A stretch of DNA of 39,520 bases from Bacteroidales bacterium (GTDB taxonomy: Bacteria > Bacteroidota > Bacteroidia > Bacteroidales > JAADJA01): the NCBI GenBank assembly GCA_030596605.1, contig JAUVJI010000026.1, positions 1 to 39,520 of the forward strand, given 5' to 3'. Below, piece by piece: positions 8,705 through 17,965 of the stretch. The notes below the pieces were generated by a model. That model was given only the letters and a program-made list of their open reading frames with translations. It did no database searches and was not told the DNA's origin. A program made the translations under genes and the position numbers. Position 1 is the first letter of the stretch, and each line of letters begins with the position of its first letter.

Positions 8705-8959
8705 CTCATTCATTTATTAAAACCCCATTCTTAACTTTAAAAACCGGATTATAATATAACCCCATTAATTCCCTACATCTACTTCAATTATAACGCTTAA
8801 TTTGAGTATTATCATATCTAAAAAACCAAATATAACCCACCACTAAATAATTCATTTTCTCCTTTCCCTCATTCACATCTGCCGTTAACTAAATCATCCT
8901 TGTTTTCGCCTTTCCCAGGTGGTAATTTCGTAAGGTCAATTAATTTAAAAAATAAAAAA
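8705..8959. other. Intergenic stretch with no recognised gene
   Basis: AT-rich spacer between two exported-protein genes, following the heptad array. I see no RNA gene, no clear terminator hairpin and no full match to the -33/-7 promoter consensus. An in-frame TTG at 8900 extends the next gene upstream but lacks a signal-peptide context, so it was not used as start. Confidence 0.5.
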
Positions 8960-10447
8960 ATGAAACTATTAATCTTAAAATTTTATCTTATGAAAAACTT
9001 AAACTTATTAACAGTCGTAATCGCATTCTTCCTCGTAACAGGAATGACACATGCGCAAAACATTGCTATTAGCGATGTATCACATACAGCAGATGCTTCT
9101 GCAGTATTGGATGTTTACTCTACTTCACTTGGTATGCTGGTTCCCAGGTTATCAAGTAACCCTTCAAATCCTGCAAATGGATTATTTTATTACAGTACTT
9201 CTTCCAACAGCTTTTATTACAATGCTGGTTCTTCTGCAAGTCCAAGTTGGACTGAACTTTCATACGGTAACCTTTGGTCGCGTACAGGAACAAATACCTA
9301 TATGACCAACCTCACTGATAATGCCGTAATAGGTACAAATGCCAATCCTTTCGGTTATAAATTTTACGTACATCAGGCAGGCCCCGGATTAATTTCAAAT
9401 TCCAGAATTGATGGTCAGCTAGAGATATGGGATTATACAGGTGTGGGAAATTTAATGCTTGGTGATATTAATGATAATGGCGGTGCCAATGGTATTATGC
9501 AACTTTACTTTGGTGGAAATGCCGGAATCCGTTTGTTGGCAAATGGTAATTCCTACTTAAATGGTGGTTTTGTTGGTATTGGTGTACCAATGGCTTTGGC
9601 TCCTGCCACCAATGTACATTTGTTTGACAATTTTGCGAATCCCTTGCCACAGTTCTTTATCGACCAGCCCGGTGCTGGGAATGCTTCTGTTGGATATGGT
9701 ATCCCCGGACGCAACTATGCTGTAGGTCTTGTTCAGGACTTAACAGGTCTTATGAACAATAACTACAAAATTTGTGATGGCAATATGGTAACTCCTCCTC
9801 TAAACTATCTTGATCCTTTTACCATGATGGAAATTCACAATGAAAATGCACAACCAGGTATCATTGATTTCAACCATCAAAGCAGAGCCAGAGTATTTCA
9901 GCAACCAAATCCTGATTTTGACCCATTCTTTGGATATGGACAAATTATCCCAAATGCAATATGGACAATGGTTAATTTTGATATGCTTTCCTACGATGAA
10001 CATGTTGAATGGAACCTCGCCCCGGCAGCAAATGCAGGACCATCATATTTTCAAGTTACTGAAGATGGTTATTACCAGGTTAATTCCAGAATTGATTTCA
10101 TTCTAGATAATTATGAATATGAAGAGCCAATCCATTTTCCCAATTATCCGGGATATGTTTCAATTGCAATATATGTAAGTACAGATCAGGGACAGACATG
10201 GAATATGTATGCTCAGGGTAATAAACTTCAAGGCGCTGACAATGCTCCAATGGGAGGATGGAATGATTTAAGAAATAATCTTGCACCTAATGTCAGCGAT
10301 GTTGTTCAATTAAATTCAGGAGATTGGGTTGCAATATTTGCATGGCAGGATTTGTGGGGTAATGGACTACCCTTAAGGGTTATTGAGCAAAATGGCGCCG
10401 GTGGACCTCCAACACAAGTATATTGCTCAATTCATAAGTCAAGCTAA
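8960..10447 (+). CDS. Secreted protein with tail-fibre-like head segment and C1q/TNF-like jelly-roll end
   Basis: The product is 495 residues from ATG 8960, which follows an A-rich leader; ATG 8990 (MKNLNLL) is an alternative, and either start gives a signal peptide ending THAQ. Just after it comes SAVLDVYSTSLGMLVPRLS with NPANGLFYYSTSSNSFYYN and W-T-E-L, a segment widespread at the start of Bacteroidetes surface proteins and phage tail-fibre-like proteins. The middle is glycine- and asparagine-rich. The last 135 residues (YFQVTEDGYYQVNSRIDFIL to the end) resemble a C1q/TNF-type beta jelly roll: 'YYQVNS' strand, 'VSIAIYVSTD', 'LNSGDWVAIFAW'. It is likely a trimeric surface or matrix protein. 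No sorting domain is visible. It is 11 bases from the next gene, so the two are probably co-transcribed. Confidence 0.65.
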   Translation: MKLLILKFYLMKNLNLLTVVIAFFLVTGMTHAQNIAISDVSHTADASAVLDVYSTSLGMLVPRLSSNPSNPANGLFYYSTSSNSFYYNAGSSASPSWTELSYGNLWSRTGTNTYMTNLTDNAVIGTNANPFGYKFYVHQAGPGLISNSRIDGQLEIWDYTGVGNLMLGDINDNGGANGIMQLYFGGNAGIRLLANGNSYLNGGFVGIGVPMALAPATNVHLFDNFANPLPQFFIDQPGAGNASVGYGIPGRNYAVGLVQDLTGLMNNNYKICDGNMVTPPLNYLDPFTMMEIHNENAQPGIIDFNHQSRARVFQQPNPDFDPFFGYGQIIPNAIWTMVNFDMLSYDEHVEWNLAPAANAGPSYFQVTEDGYYQVNSRIDFILDNYEYEEPIHFPNYPGYVSIAIYVSTDQGQTWNMYAQGNKLQGADNAPMGGWNDLRNNLAPNVSDVVQLNSGDWVAIFAWQDLWGNGLPLRVIEQNGAGGPPTQVYCSIHKSS

Positions 10448-10458
10448 TTTAAAGTAGT

Positions 10459-12132
10459 ATGAACTTTAAAAACAAAGAAATAATGAAAACAACAGCAATC
10501 ATAGTCTTCTACCTGATCTTATTCCTCATCGGATTGGCATTGACGGGATTTTCGCAAGGAATTGAGAACAATGGAGGCTATATAACAGGATCTTCCACCA
10601 ATTACATTAAATTCAGTGGAAGCGGTGATTTGACCCTAAAAAGTACCACAGCTGATCGTACAACCTTTGGGCATGTAAATATTGATCTTAGTGGTACAGG
10701 AACTTACGAAGTGACAATCCCGGATAATTCATTCATTACAGTTGATGGCAACTTAACTTTATCAGATTCCCTTGTAGTAAAAGCTTCCTCATCAGGAATG
10801 GCATCACTTATTACCAATGGTACTGTCACCGGAGCATATGCCCAGGTTCAACAACACATTACACAGGATCAGTGGCATATGGTATCATCTCCAGTTTCGG
10901 CTGCCCAGTCAGGCGTTTATCTAAATTGCTACCTTTATAAATGGAATGAACCGGACAGTTCATGGGCATATATTTCATCTACAACCGAAAATCTGGTTGT
11001 AACCAAAGGATACCATCTTTGGTCATCAAGTGGTGTTGGCGGATTAACAGTAGGCCCTACTGATGTTACATTTTCAGGTTTACTAAATACAGGCAATTAT
11101 TCGCCAACATTGTCTTATAATGCAGGAAGCAACAAGGGTGACGGATGGAACGAACTTGGGAATCCATATCCTTCGGCACTGGAGTGGAATTCATCATGGA
11201 CAAAAACCAGTGTTGATGCTACTATTTACATGTATGATGGCACACAGTATAAAACATGGAATTACAATCTTGGATCAGCAGGTAGCACGTTATCAAGTGG
11301 CGACATTCCGTCAACACAGGGATTTTGGATAAAAGCAAATACGGCAAGCCCTTCTATTACCATTCCAAACAATCAGAGGAAACATAGTTCACAATCGTTC
11401 TATAAAAACTCTGAAATCATTGCCAATATTTTCACTTTGCTACTGACCGGTAATGGATATACTGATGAAACCAAAGTGGGGTTCTTTGAGGGCGCAACCA
11501 GCCAGTTTGATTCAGAATTTGATGCACACAAAATGTTTGGGATTGAAGAAGCTCCACAAATTTATACTCGAAGTAAAGGAGATGCAACAGGCATTACACT
11601 TACTAATGATTATGAGGAACTGTCAGTAAATTTATTGCAAAGTCCGAAAATTACAAAATCAGTTCCTATGGGAATAAAAGTTGGGGCCACCGAATATTAT
11701 ACATTGGTATTTAAGAGTGAAGGAACATCACAGGCCGATGTTCAGGTTTACCTTGAGGATAAACTTAATAGTAAGGAAATGATTAATCTTAATAAATATC
11801 CTGAGTATAAAGTCAAACTTACCGAAGGTACTTATAATGACAGGTTTGTACTTCACTTTGTGTATTCAAATGAGCCGGTATATAAAAACGATAGTGATAC
11901 TGATGATGAAATTGTCAATATCTATTCTTCCGGCAAAGATGTTTATGTAAGTTACATGCAGGATACACCTGCCACAGTTATGGTTTATGATATGCTTGGC
12001 AAACCCGTTTTAAAGGAACCCCTCTCACCTGTGCATTTAAACAAGTTTCCGATTTATGGTAATAAAGGCTATTACATTGTAAAAGTAATTAGCGAAGAAT
12101 TAATTAGATCGGAAAAGGTTTTTATTAACTAG
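10459..12132 (+). CDS. Secreted protein with type A T9SS C-terminal sorting domain
   Basis: The product is 557 residues. A hydrophobic signal segment (about residues 10-33, ending GFSQ) is followed by beta-strand-rich repeats (IKFSGSGDLTLKS, FGHVNIDLSGTGTYEVTIPDN) like those of Bacteroidetes surface beta-helix proteins. A central region with 'WHMVSSPVSA' and 'GWNELGNPYPSALEW' matches a widespread cargo module. The last 70 residues have the T9SS type A pattern: 'VNIYSSGKDVYVSY', 'VMVYDMLGKPVLKE', 'GYYIVKVISEELIRSEKVFIN'. This predicts export across the outer membrane by T9SS and cleavage of the C-terminal domain by PorU, which is encoded at 36614. ATG 10483 is an alternative start. It is the last gene of the exported-protein row and is followed by a strong terminator. 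Confidence 0.85.
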   Translation: MNFKNKEIMKTTAIIVFYLILFLIGLALTGFSQGIENNGGYITGSSTNYIKFSGSGDLTLKSTTADRTTFGHVNIDLSGTGTYEVTIPDNSFITVDGNLTLSDSLVVKASSSGMASLITNGTVTGAYAQVQQHITQDQWHMVSSPVSAAQSGVYLNCYLYKWNEPDSSWAYISSTTENLVVTKGYHLWSSSGVGGLTVGPTDVTFSGLLNTGNYSPTLSYNAGSNKGDGWNELGNPYPSALEWNSSWTKTSVDATIYMYDGTQYKTWNYNLGSAGSTLSSGDIPSTQGFWIKANTASPSITIPNNQRKHSSQSFYKNSEIIANIFTLLLTGNGYTDETKVGFFEGATSQFDSEFDAHKMFGIEEAPQIYTRSKGDATGITLTNDYEELSVNLLQSPKITKSVPMGIKVGATEYYTLVFKSEGTSQADVQVYLEDKLNSKEMINLNKYPEYKVKLTEGTYNDRFVLHFVYSNEPVYKNDSDTDDEIVNIYSSGKDVYVSYMQDTPATVMVYDMLGKPVLKEPLSPVHLNKFPIYGNKGYYIVKVISEELIRSEKVFIN

Positions 12133-12154
12133 AAACCAAACATGTAAATGGCAA

Positions 12155-12190
12155 CCCCCGTTTTAATATAAAACGGGGGCTTTCTTTTTT
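12155..12190 (+). terminator. Strong intrinsic terminator
   Basis: A perfect 11-bp stem, cccccgtttta (12155-12165) with taaaacggggg (12169-12179), around a 3-base loop is followed by a T-rich run (12181-12190). It ends the transcript of the T9SS cargo gene, 22 bases after its stop. Confidence 0.92.
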
Positions 12191-12195
12191 ATTGA

Positions 12196-12227
12196 CTTGC
12201 AATTTGCGCACACAGGTTATATCTTTG
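12196..12227 (+). promoter_or_regulatory. Bacteroidetes-type promoter for hldD
   Basis: The -7 element TATCTTTG (12220-12227) fits TAnnTTTG exactly. A weak -33 element CTTG lies at 12196-12199 with 20 bases between. Transcription would start near 12232, about 15 bases before the hldD ATG. It lies immediately after the terminator, as expected for a new transcription unit. Confidence 0.55.
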
Positions 12228-12246
12228 TATAATTAAAATATAAATT

Positions 12247-13212
12247 ATGATCATAGTTACAGGAGCAGCAGGATTTATCGGGAGTTGTTTGGTTAATAAA
12301 CTAAATAACAAAGGATATAAAGATATTATTTTGGTTGATGATTTTTCCAACCCTGAAAAGAATAGAAATATTGAACACAAAGTTTTTGCTGAGAAAGTTG
12401 ACCGTGAAAACTTCTTTCATTGGATGGATAAAAACCACAAGAATATTGAATTTATCTTTCATATCGGCGCCCGGACCGATACAACAGAATTCAATGTGGA
12501 AGTTTTCAATAAGTTAAACCTGAATTATTCAAAATCTGTCTGGAGTGCATGTACCAGGTATAAGATTCCTTTGGTATACGCATCTTCTGCTGCTACTTAT
12601 GGATTGGGAGAATTGGGTTACACGGACGATCATTCGATCATAAAAGATCTGAAACCATTAAATCCTTATGGAGAATCGAAAAATGACTTTGACAAATGGG
12701 TACTTAAACAAAAGCAACATCCCCCCTACTGGACCGGATTGAAGTTTTTCAATGTGTACGGACCCAATGAATATCACAAAGACAGGATGGCATCTGTTAT
12801 TCTTCACGCTTATCATCAAATTAAGCAAACCGGGATGGTTAAACTTTTCCGCTCACACAACCCGAATTTTGAAGATGGCAAACAACTCAGGGATTTTATT
12901 TATGTAAAGGATGTTGTGAATGTAATCTATTTCCTGATGAATAAGCAAAAAAATGCGGGCATCTATAACTTAGGAACAGGGAAAGCAAGGACATTTTCAG
13001 ATCTTGTTAAAGCTACATTTAAATCCCTGGATTTACAGCCTTCTATTGAATTTATTGATACACCAATTGATATCCGTGATAAATACCAGTATTTCACAGA
13101 GGCTAAAATGGATAAACTTCGGGGTATAGGTTATGATGATGAATTTTATAGTCTTGAGCAGGGAATTGAAGAATATGTCCAGGAATTTTTGGTAAGTGGA
13201 AGATATTTCTAA
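12247..13212 (+). CDS. hldD: ADP-L-glycero-D-manno-heptose 6-epimerase
   Basis: The product is 321 residues, a short-chain dehydrogenase/reductase epimerase that converts ADP-D-glycero- to ADP-L-glycero-beta-D-manno-heptose for the LPS inner core (cytoplasm). The N-terminal NAD(P) fold starts at VTGAAGFIGS (residues 4-13). The catalytic Tyr141-x3-Lys145 sits in NPYGESK, with the Ser region YASSAATYG before it. KFFNVYGPNEYHKDRMASV and DGKQLRDFIYVKDVV are hallmarks of HldD/RfaD. Length is close to the family's roughly 310 residues. The last four bases overlap the convergent MerR-type gene. Upstream lie a promoter and a terminator, so this is a single-gene unit. Confidence 0.92.
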   Translation: MIIVTGAAGFIGSCLVNKLNNKGYKDIILVDDFSNPEKNRNIEHKVFAEKVDRENFFHWMDKNHKNIEFIFHIGARTDTTEFNVEVFNKLNLNYSKSVWSACTRYKIPLVYASSAATYGLGELGYTDDHSIIKDLKPLNPYGESKNDFDKWVLKQKQHPPYWTGLKFFNVYGPNEYHKDRMASVILHAYHQIKQTGMVKLFRSHNPNFEDGKQLRDFIYVKDVVNVIYFLMNKQKNAGIYNLGTGKARTFSDLVKATFKSLDLQPSIEFIDTPIDIRDKYQYFTEAKMDKLRGIGYDDEFYSLEQGIEEYVQEFLVSGRYF

Positions 13213-13544
13213 AGTGACTCTTTAATTTCAAGCAGAAAACTTCTCAGGTTTTTTAGGGACTTTACCACCTCTATATTGTCAACTGTATCTTGCTTGTTTT
13301 CTTTTAATTTCGATTTTGCTCCTTGAAGCGTAAAGCCCCTTTCTTTCACCAAATGGTAAATAATATGGAAGTTGTCAACGTCATCCTGGGTAAACAAACG
13401 GTTTCCTTTTTTATTTTTCTTCGGCTTTATAATTTCAAATTCCTTTTCCCAAAAACGGATCAAGGAAGTATTCACATCAAACATTTCAGCCACTTCACCA
13501 ATTGAATAGAATAGTTTGCCCGGTGGTATTTTCTGTGCAGGCAT
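13209..13544 (-). CDS. MerR-family transcriptional regulator (short form)
   Basis: The product is 111 residues. The winged helix-turn-helix of MerR proteins occupies about residues 8-80: YSIGEVAEMFDVNTSLIRFWEKEF, followed by the wing KNKKGNRLFTQDDVDNF and a helix LVKERGFTLQGAKSKL. The remaining tail is a short helix that could dimerise. There is no effector or metal-binding domain and no conserved cysteines, so it does not sense metals like classic MerR. Similar short proteins follow M23 peptidase genes in many Bacteroidetes (my recollection). It lies 3 bases after the M23 gene on the same strand, so the two form an operon. It overlaps the end of hldD by four bases. Confidence 0.88.
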   Translation of the reverse strand: MPAQKIPPGKLFYSIGEVAEMFDVNTSLIRFWEKEFEIIKPKKNKKGNRLFTQDDVDNFHIIYHLVKERGFTLQGAKSKLKENKQDTVDNIEVVKSLKNLRSFLLEIKESL

Positions 13545-13547
13545 CGG

Positions 13548-14519
13548 TTAGTCCAGCGATTGAGTAGGACGGGTTGATAATTCAAGTACGGTTTCGTATT
13601 CCTCTGGAGAAAGATCATTAAAAAAGTAATAAATCGGATTTACCTTTTTATCGTTTTTCCTGATCTCATAATGAAGGTGTGGTGCCGTAGATTTTCCAGT
13701 ATTTCCCACAGTAGCTATCAATTGACCCCTCTTCACTTTTTGCCCTTTTCTCACTTTGAATTCATGAATATGTGCATACATGGTTTCATAACCAAATCCG
13801 TGATCAATAATAATACGGTTTCCGTAACCCCTTCTCGAACGGGTGACTTGCTTTACAACTCCATCGCCGGTTGAGTAAATCTCAGTTCCTGTTGGCGCTG
13901 AAAAATCAATACCGGGGTGGAATTTCCTGACTTTATAAATTGGATCAGTCCTGTATCCATAGTACGAGGAAAGGCGCTTCAAGTCCTTATTGCTGACAGG
14001 TTGAATGGCCGGAATACACGCCAGCATATCTGCTTTATTCTTAGCCAATTCATAAACCTCATCAAACGATTTTGATTGTACTACCAACTGGCTGTGAATG
14101 CGGTCAAGTTTCTTAACTGATTCGATGATTATATCTGAATTTTTATAGCCTTCCAGTTTTGAATACCTGTCTGTTCCCCCAAATCCGGCTTTTCTAACCG
14201 CATTACTGACAGGTTCCGCCTCAAAGATCACACGGTATATATTGTCATCCCTATCTGCCAGGTCTGTTAATACAGCATCATATTGTTGGATACGTTCATC
14301 AATAAACTGAAATTGCATTTCATACTGGGCGATTTCACGCTTCAACATTTTCTCCTTGGGGGAATCGAGGAAAGTATAGGCAAGGAATATAACAATCGAA
14401 GCAAACACACTACCTGTGGCAATTACCGAAAGGGCTTTCAGTATCCTGGTTTTAATGGTGGCTTTTACTTCTTCAAACTGAAGTGATCGCTTATTGAATT
14501 TATACTTTATCTTCGGCAT
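13548..14519 (-). CDS. M23-family metallopeptidase (membrane-anchored peptidoglycan hydrolase)
   Basis: The product is 323 residues. One transmembrane helix (about 27-49) places the rest in the periplasm. A coiled-coil-like segment (about 55-165) precedes the peptidase domain (about 185-298). The zinc ligands of LytM-type peptidases are visible: His201 and Asp205 in HPGIDFSAP and His283 in APHLHYEIR, and the general base region YAHIHEF is also present. All catalytic residues are there, so it is probably active on peptide cross-links or acts in cell shape and division. A promoter with an exact -7 element lies 61 bases upstream. The short MerR gene follows in the same unit. Confidence 0.92.
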   Translation of the reverse strand: MPKIKYKFNKRSLQFEEVKATIKTRILKALSVIATGSVFASIVIFLAYTFLDSPKEKMLKREIAQYEMQFQFIDERIQQYDAVLTDLADRDDNIYRVIFEAEPVSNAVRKAGFGGTDRYSKLEGYKNSDIIIESVKKLDRIHSQLVVQSKSFDEVYELAKNKADMLACIPAIQPVSNKDLKRLSSYYGYRTDPIYKVRKFHPGIDFSAPTGTEIYSTGDGVVKQVTRSRRGYGNRIIIDHGFGYETMYAHIHEFKVRKGQKVKRGQLIATVGNTGKSTAPHLHYEIRKNDKKVNPIYYFFNDLSPEEYETVLELSTRPTQSLD

Positions 14520-14579
14520 GTACCTATTATATGCAAAAAGTAACCCGGAAGTTTCAAAATTATTGTGTAATTACGGCGG

Positions 14580-14610
14580 CAAAGTTAAGTAATTAAATTA
14601 ATTTTGCAAT
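14580..14610 (-). promoter_or_regulatory. Promoter for the M23-merR unit
   Basis: Read on the minus strand, the -7 element TAACTTTG (14587 to 14580) matches TAnnTTTG and is followed by GCCGCC. A weak -33 ATTG (14610-14607) lies 19 bases upstream. The predicted leader is about 55 bases. On the plus strand, TAATTTTG at 14599-14606 could serve alaS, but it has no -33 partner. Confidence 0.5.
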
Positions 14611-14661
14611 CTTTTAAAAGTTGAGTAATCAACTGATAATTGTTAATATTATTTAAAAACA

Positions 14662-17301
14662 ATGGATTCTAATAATGTTCGGCAGACATTTTTTAACTTC
14701 TTTGAATCGAAAAAACATACCATCGTTCCTTCGGCACCAATGGTGATAAAAAACGACCCAACGCTAATGTTCACCAACGCAGGTATGAACCAATTCAAAA
14801 ATATATTTCTCGGAATCTCCAAACCGACTGATTGCAGGGTAGCCAATACACAGAAATGCCTTAGAGTTTCAGGAAAGCACAACGACCTGGAAGAGGTAGG
14901 GCATGACACCTATCATCATACCATGTTTGAAATGCTGGGGAACTGGTCGTTTGGCGATCCTGCAGATCCGACAGGTGGGTATTTCAAAAAAGAAGCCATT
15001 GAATGGGCTTGGGAGCTTTTAACAGAGGTTTATAAGATCAATAAAGAAAACTTTTATATTACTGTATTTGGTGGAGATAAAAGCGATGGAATGTCTGAGG
15101 ATTCGGAAGCGTATAAATACTGGAAAAATATTATTCCCGAAGACAGGATATTGTACGGTTCTAAAAAAGATAATTTCTGGGAGATGGGTGACAACGGCCC
15201 TTGTGGCCCATGCTCTGAGATACACATTGATATCAGGGACAAAGAAGATAAGAAGAAGATCAATGGAAGCGAGTTGGTGAATAAAGACCATCCGGAAGTG
15301 ATCGAAATATGGAACCTTGTTTTTATTGAATTTAACAGAAAAATTAATGGAACCCTTGAACAGTTGCCCGCCAAACATGTAGATACCGGAATGGGCTTTG
15401 AAAGATTGTCAATGGTTTTGCAAGGTGTTAAATCAAATTATAATACCGATATTTTTCAAAATATAATTCAAACCATCAGCAAGATTTCAGGCATCAAATA
15501 TGGCGAGAAGGAAGATACAGATATTGCCATGAGGGTAATTGCCGATCATCTCAGGGCTGTAGTATTTGCTATTGCTGATGGACAGCTCCCTTCCAACATT
15601 AAAGCGGGATATGTGATCAGGCGAATTTTAAGACGGGCTGTAAGGTATGGTTATACTTTTCTTGACTTACATGAACCATTTATCAATGACCTTGTCCCGA
15701 TAATGGTGAAGCAAATGGGTGATGTATATCCTGAGATAAAATCTCAAAAAGATTTGATCAGGAAAGTAATTACTGAAGAAGAAATTGCTTTTCTAAGAAC
15801 CCTGTCTCTTGGAATAAAAAAATTTGAGCAATATCTTAAAGTAAATCCTGAAAGTAATAAAATTGATGGTGTCTTTGCTTTTGAACTCTTTGACACTTAT
15901 GGCTTCCCTGTTGATCTAACCCGGCTAATGGCAAAGGAAAAAGGTTGGGAAGTGGATATGGAAGGATTCAACAAAGGATTGGAAGCGCAAAAGAACCGAT
16001 CCAGACAAGCCGCCCATAAGGATATGGAAGATTGGAAAATACTAAACGATAACTTGAACACTACTGATTTTGTGGGATATGAACACCTCGAAACAGAAGC
16101 AGAGATCATCCGTTACAGGAAAATAATTGAAAAGAACAAGGAATTCTATCAGATCGTTTTAGACAAAACACCCTTTTATGCCGAGTCTGGTGGACAGGTT
16201 GGAGATAAAGGATTACTGACAAAAGGAGATCAAAAGATACAGGTTGAAGATGTTCAAAAAGAAAATGAATTGATCGTTCATATCACTAAAAAACTTCCGG
16301 AAGATATAAATGGAAAGTTTAAAGTAACTGTTAATTCACAAAAAAGATTGAATACGGTTAACAATCATACGGCAACTCACTTGATGCATGCAGCGCTCCG
16401 AAAGATTCTGGGAGATCATGTTGAACAAAAAGGATCGCTTGTGGATGAAAACCACCTCCGTTTTGATTTTTCGCATTATTCAAAACTTTCGGATGACGAA
16501 TTAACACAAATCGAAAAACTGGTCAACGAAAAAATAAGGGAAAATATCCCCATTAATGAAAAACGTAATGTTCCTATGGCCGATGCACTAAAGATGGGGG
16601 CGATGGCATTGTTTGGTGAGAAGTATGATGATACAGTGAGGGTGATCACCTTTGATGAAAAGTATTCGGTTGAGTTATGTGGCGGAACCCATGTTGCGAC
16701 TACAGGGCAGATCGGTTTTTTCAAAATCATCTCCGAAGGCGCCATTGCGGCAGGTATAAGGAGAATCGAAGCAATTACCTCAGAAAAAGCTGAACAATTC
16801 ATCAATGAACAGGTTGGGATAGTGAATGAATTAAAATCTATTTTTAAAAACCAGAAAGATGTGGTAAAATGTGCTCAATCACTGATTGACCATAATACTC
16901 AATTACAAAAGCAGATCGAATCTTTGCAGGGTGATAAAGCACAAAACTTAAAAAGTGACTTGCTAAAGCAAATCGAGAAAATAGGAAATATTAATTTTCT
17001 CGCTGTAAAAGTGGATCTTGACAATAACACCATCAGGGACTTTGCCTTTAAAATGGACAAAGAAGTTGAAAATTTATTCCTGGTATTGGGTTCTGCCATA
17101 GACGGAAAAGCAGGACTGACCATTAAAATTTCTGATTCCCTGGTAAAAGAAAAAGGATTAAATGCCGGTAATATTATCCGGGAGATTGCCAAAGAAATTA
17201 ATGGTGGTGGTGGTGGCCAGCCTCATTTTGCAACAGCCGGTGGTAAAAATCCAGGTGGGTTGCAAAAGGCATTTGATAAAGCAAAGGAAATGATCAGATA
17301 A
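14662..17301 (+). CDS. alaS: Alanyl-tRNA synthetase
   Basis: The product is 879 residues, the usual full length, and it charges tRNA-Ala in the cytoplasm. The class II catalytic core starts with RQTFFNFFESKKH, LMFTNAGMNQFKNIFLG and HHTMFEMLGNWSFGD. The editing domain has the zinc-binding HTATHLMHAAL (about residue 567) and CGGTHV (Cys673, His677). The C-terminal DHHA1 domain ends with GGGGGQPHFATAGGKNPGG. All expected motifs are present, so it should be functional. It is convergent with the cold-shock gene at 17343, with 41 bases between them and only a weak hairpin. Confidence 0.97.
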   Translation: MDSNNVRQTFFNFFESKKHTIVPSAPMVIKNDPTLMFTNAGMNQFKNIFLGISKPTDCRVANTQKCLRVSGKHNDLEEVGHDTYHHTMFEMLGNWSFGDPADPTGGYFKKEAIEWAWELLTEVYKINKENFYITVFGGDKSDGMSEDSEAYKYWKNIIPEDRILYGSKKDNFWEMGDNGPCGPCSEIHIDIRDKEDKKKINGSELVNKDHPEVIEIWNLVFIEFNRKINGTLEQLPAKHVDTGMGFERLSMVLQGVKSNYNTDIFQNIIQTISKISGIKYGEKEDTDIAMRVIADHLRAVVFAIADGQLPSNIKAGYVIRRILRRAVRYGYTFLDLHEPFINDLVPIMVKQMGDVYPEIKSQKDLIRKVITEEEIAFLRTLSLGIKKFEQYLKVNPESNKIDGVFAFELFDTYGFPVDLTRLMAKEKGWEVDMEGFNKGLEAQKNRSRQAAHKDMEDWKILNDNLNTTDFVGYEHLETEAEIIRYRKIIEKNKEFYQIVLDKTPFYAESGGQVGDKGLLTKGDQKIQVEDVQKENELIVHITKKLPEDINGKFKVTVNSQKRLNTVNNHTATHLMHAALRKILGDHVEQKGSLVDENHLRFDFSHYSKLSDDELTQIEKLVNEKIRENIPINEKRNVPMADALKMGAMALFGEKYDDTVRVITFDEKYSVELCGGTHVATTGQIGFFKIISEGAIAAGIRRIEAITSEKAEQFINEQVGIVNELKSIFKNQKDVVKCAQSLIDHNTQLQKQIESLQGDKAQNLKSDLLKQIEKIGNINFLAVKVDLDNNTIRDFAFKMDKEVENLFLVLGSAIDGKAGLTIKISDSLVKEKGLNAGNIIREIAKEINGGGGGQPHFATAGGKNPGGLQKAFDKAKEMIR

Positions 17302-17342
17302 GCGCTTTTTAGCTTTTGTAAATTTTATACTATTTACCTACT

Positions 17343-17795
17343 TTATTTAACAAGTTTTACCTGGTTTGCGGCAGGTCCTTTGGGTCCTTTAACCAATTCA
17401 AAGCTGACAACATTGCCCTCCTTTATATCGTCAAGTAAATTGTTGACATGAACAAATACAGTTTGCTTTGTTTCTGAATCCCTGATAAATCCATAACCTT
17501 TCGAATCATTGAAGAATGAGACTATACCCTTTCTGGTTTTATCTTCGCTTTGTGTTTGATCTTGAGATGGTACCCCAATTTCAATATCTTCTAATTCAAT
17601 ATCCTCTTTTTCACTGGGATCAGGGGGAGTAGAAGTTATCCGGCCATATTCATCTACATAAGCAATCATGTCATCCGAAGAGCCTGCTTCCTTGTTCTCT
17701 TTTCTGGCCAATCTCTTTTTCTCTTTTTCTTTTCTTTTTTTCTCTTTTTTGTTTCTTACGTCCTTTTTGTTAAATGATTCTTGTGATCTACTCAT
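17343..17795 (-). CDS. Cold-shock domain protein with basic N-terminal extension
   Basis: The product is 150 residues. The cold-shock domain lies in the last 65 residues (KGIVSFFNDSKGYGFIRD to the end) and contains RNP1 KGYGFI and RNP2 VFVHV, so single-stranded RNA or DNA binding is expected. The first 45 residues are strongly basic and lysine-rich, probably disordered. An acidic linker (about 45-80) follows. The layout is about twice the length of a standard CspA. It may bind RNA more firmly or associate with ribosomes, but that is inference. It lies 247 bases downstream of the csp-RRM unit on the same strand, behind that unit's terminator, so it has its own transcript. Confidence 0.85.
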   Translation of the reverse strand: MSRSQESFNKKDVRNKKEKKRKEKEKKRLARKENKEAGSSDDMIAYVDEYGRITSTPPDPSEKEDIELEDIEIGVPSQDQTQSEDKTRKGIVSFFNDSKGYGFIRDSETKQTVFVHVNNLLDDIKEGNVVSFELVKGPKGPAANQVKLVK

Positions 17796-17965
17796 AAATT
17801 TAAATAAACTTTATTAATTTAACTAATAACTAAAATTTGTTTTAATTATTTTATTTAGCCTTACAGCATTCATTATCAAAATACAACAGAAATCTTCATA
17901 ACTTCTGAATTCAATCAACCTGTGCAAACCGGTTGCAACCGCTGCAAGCACTTACTAAAAAATAC

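Noticed and set aside
8900-8959. TTG 8900 as start of the C1q-like protein
   Set aside because: The added residues are not signal-like. ATG 8960 follows an A-rich leader.
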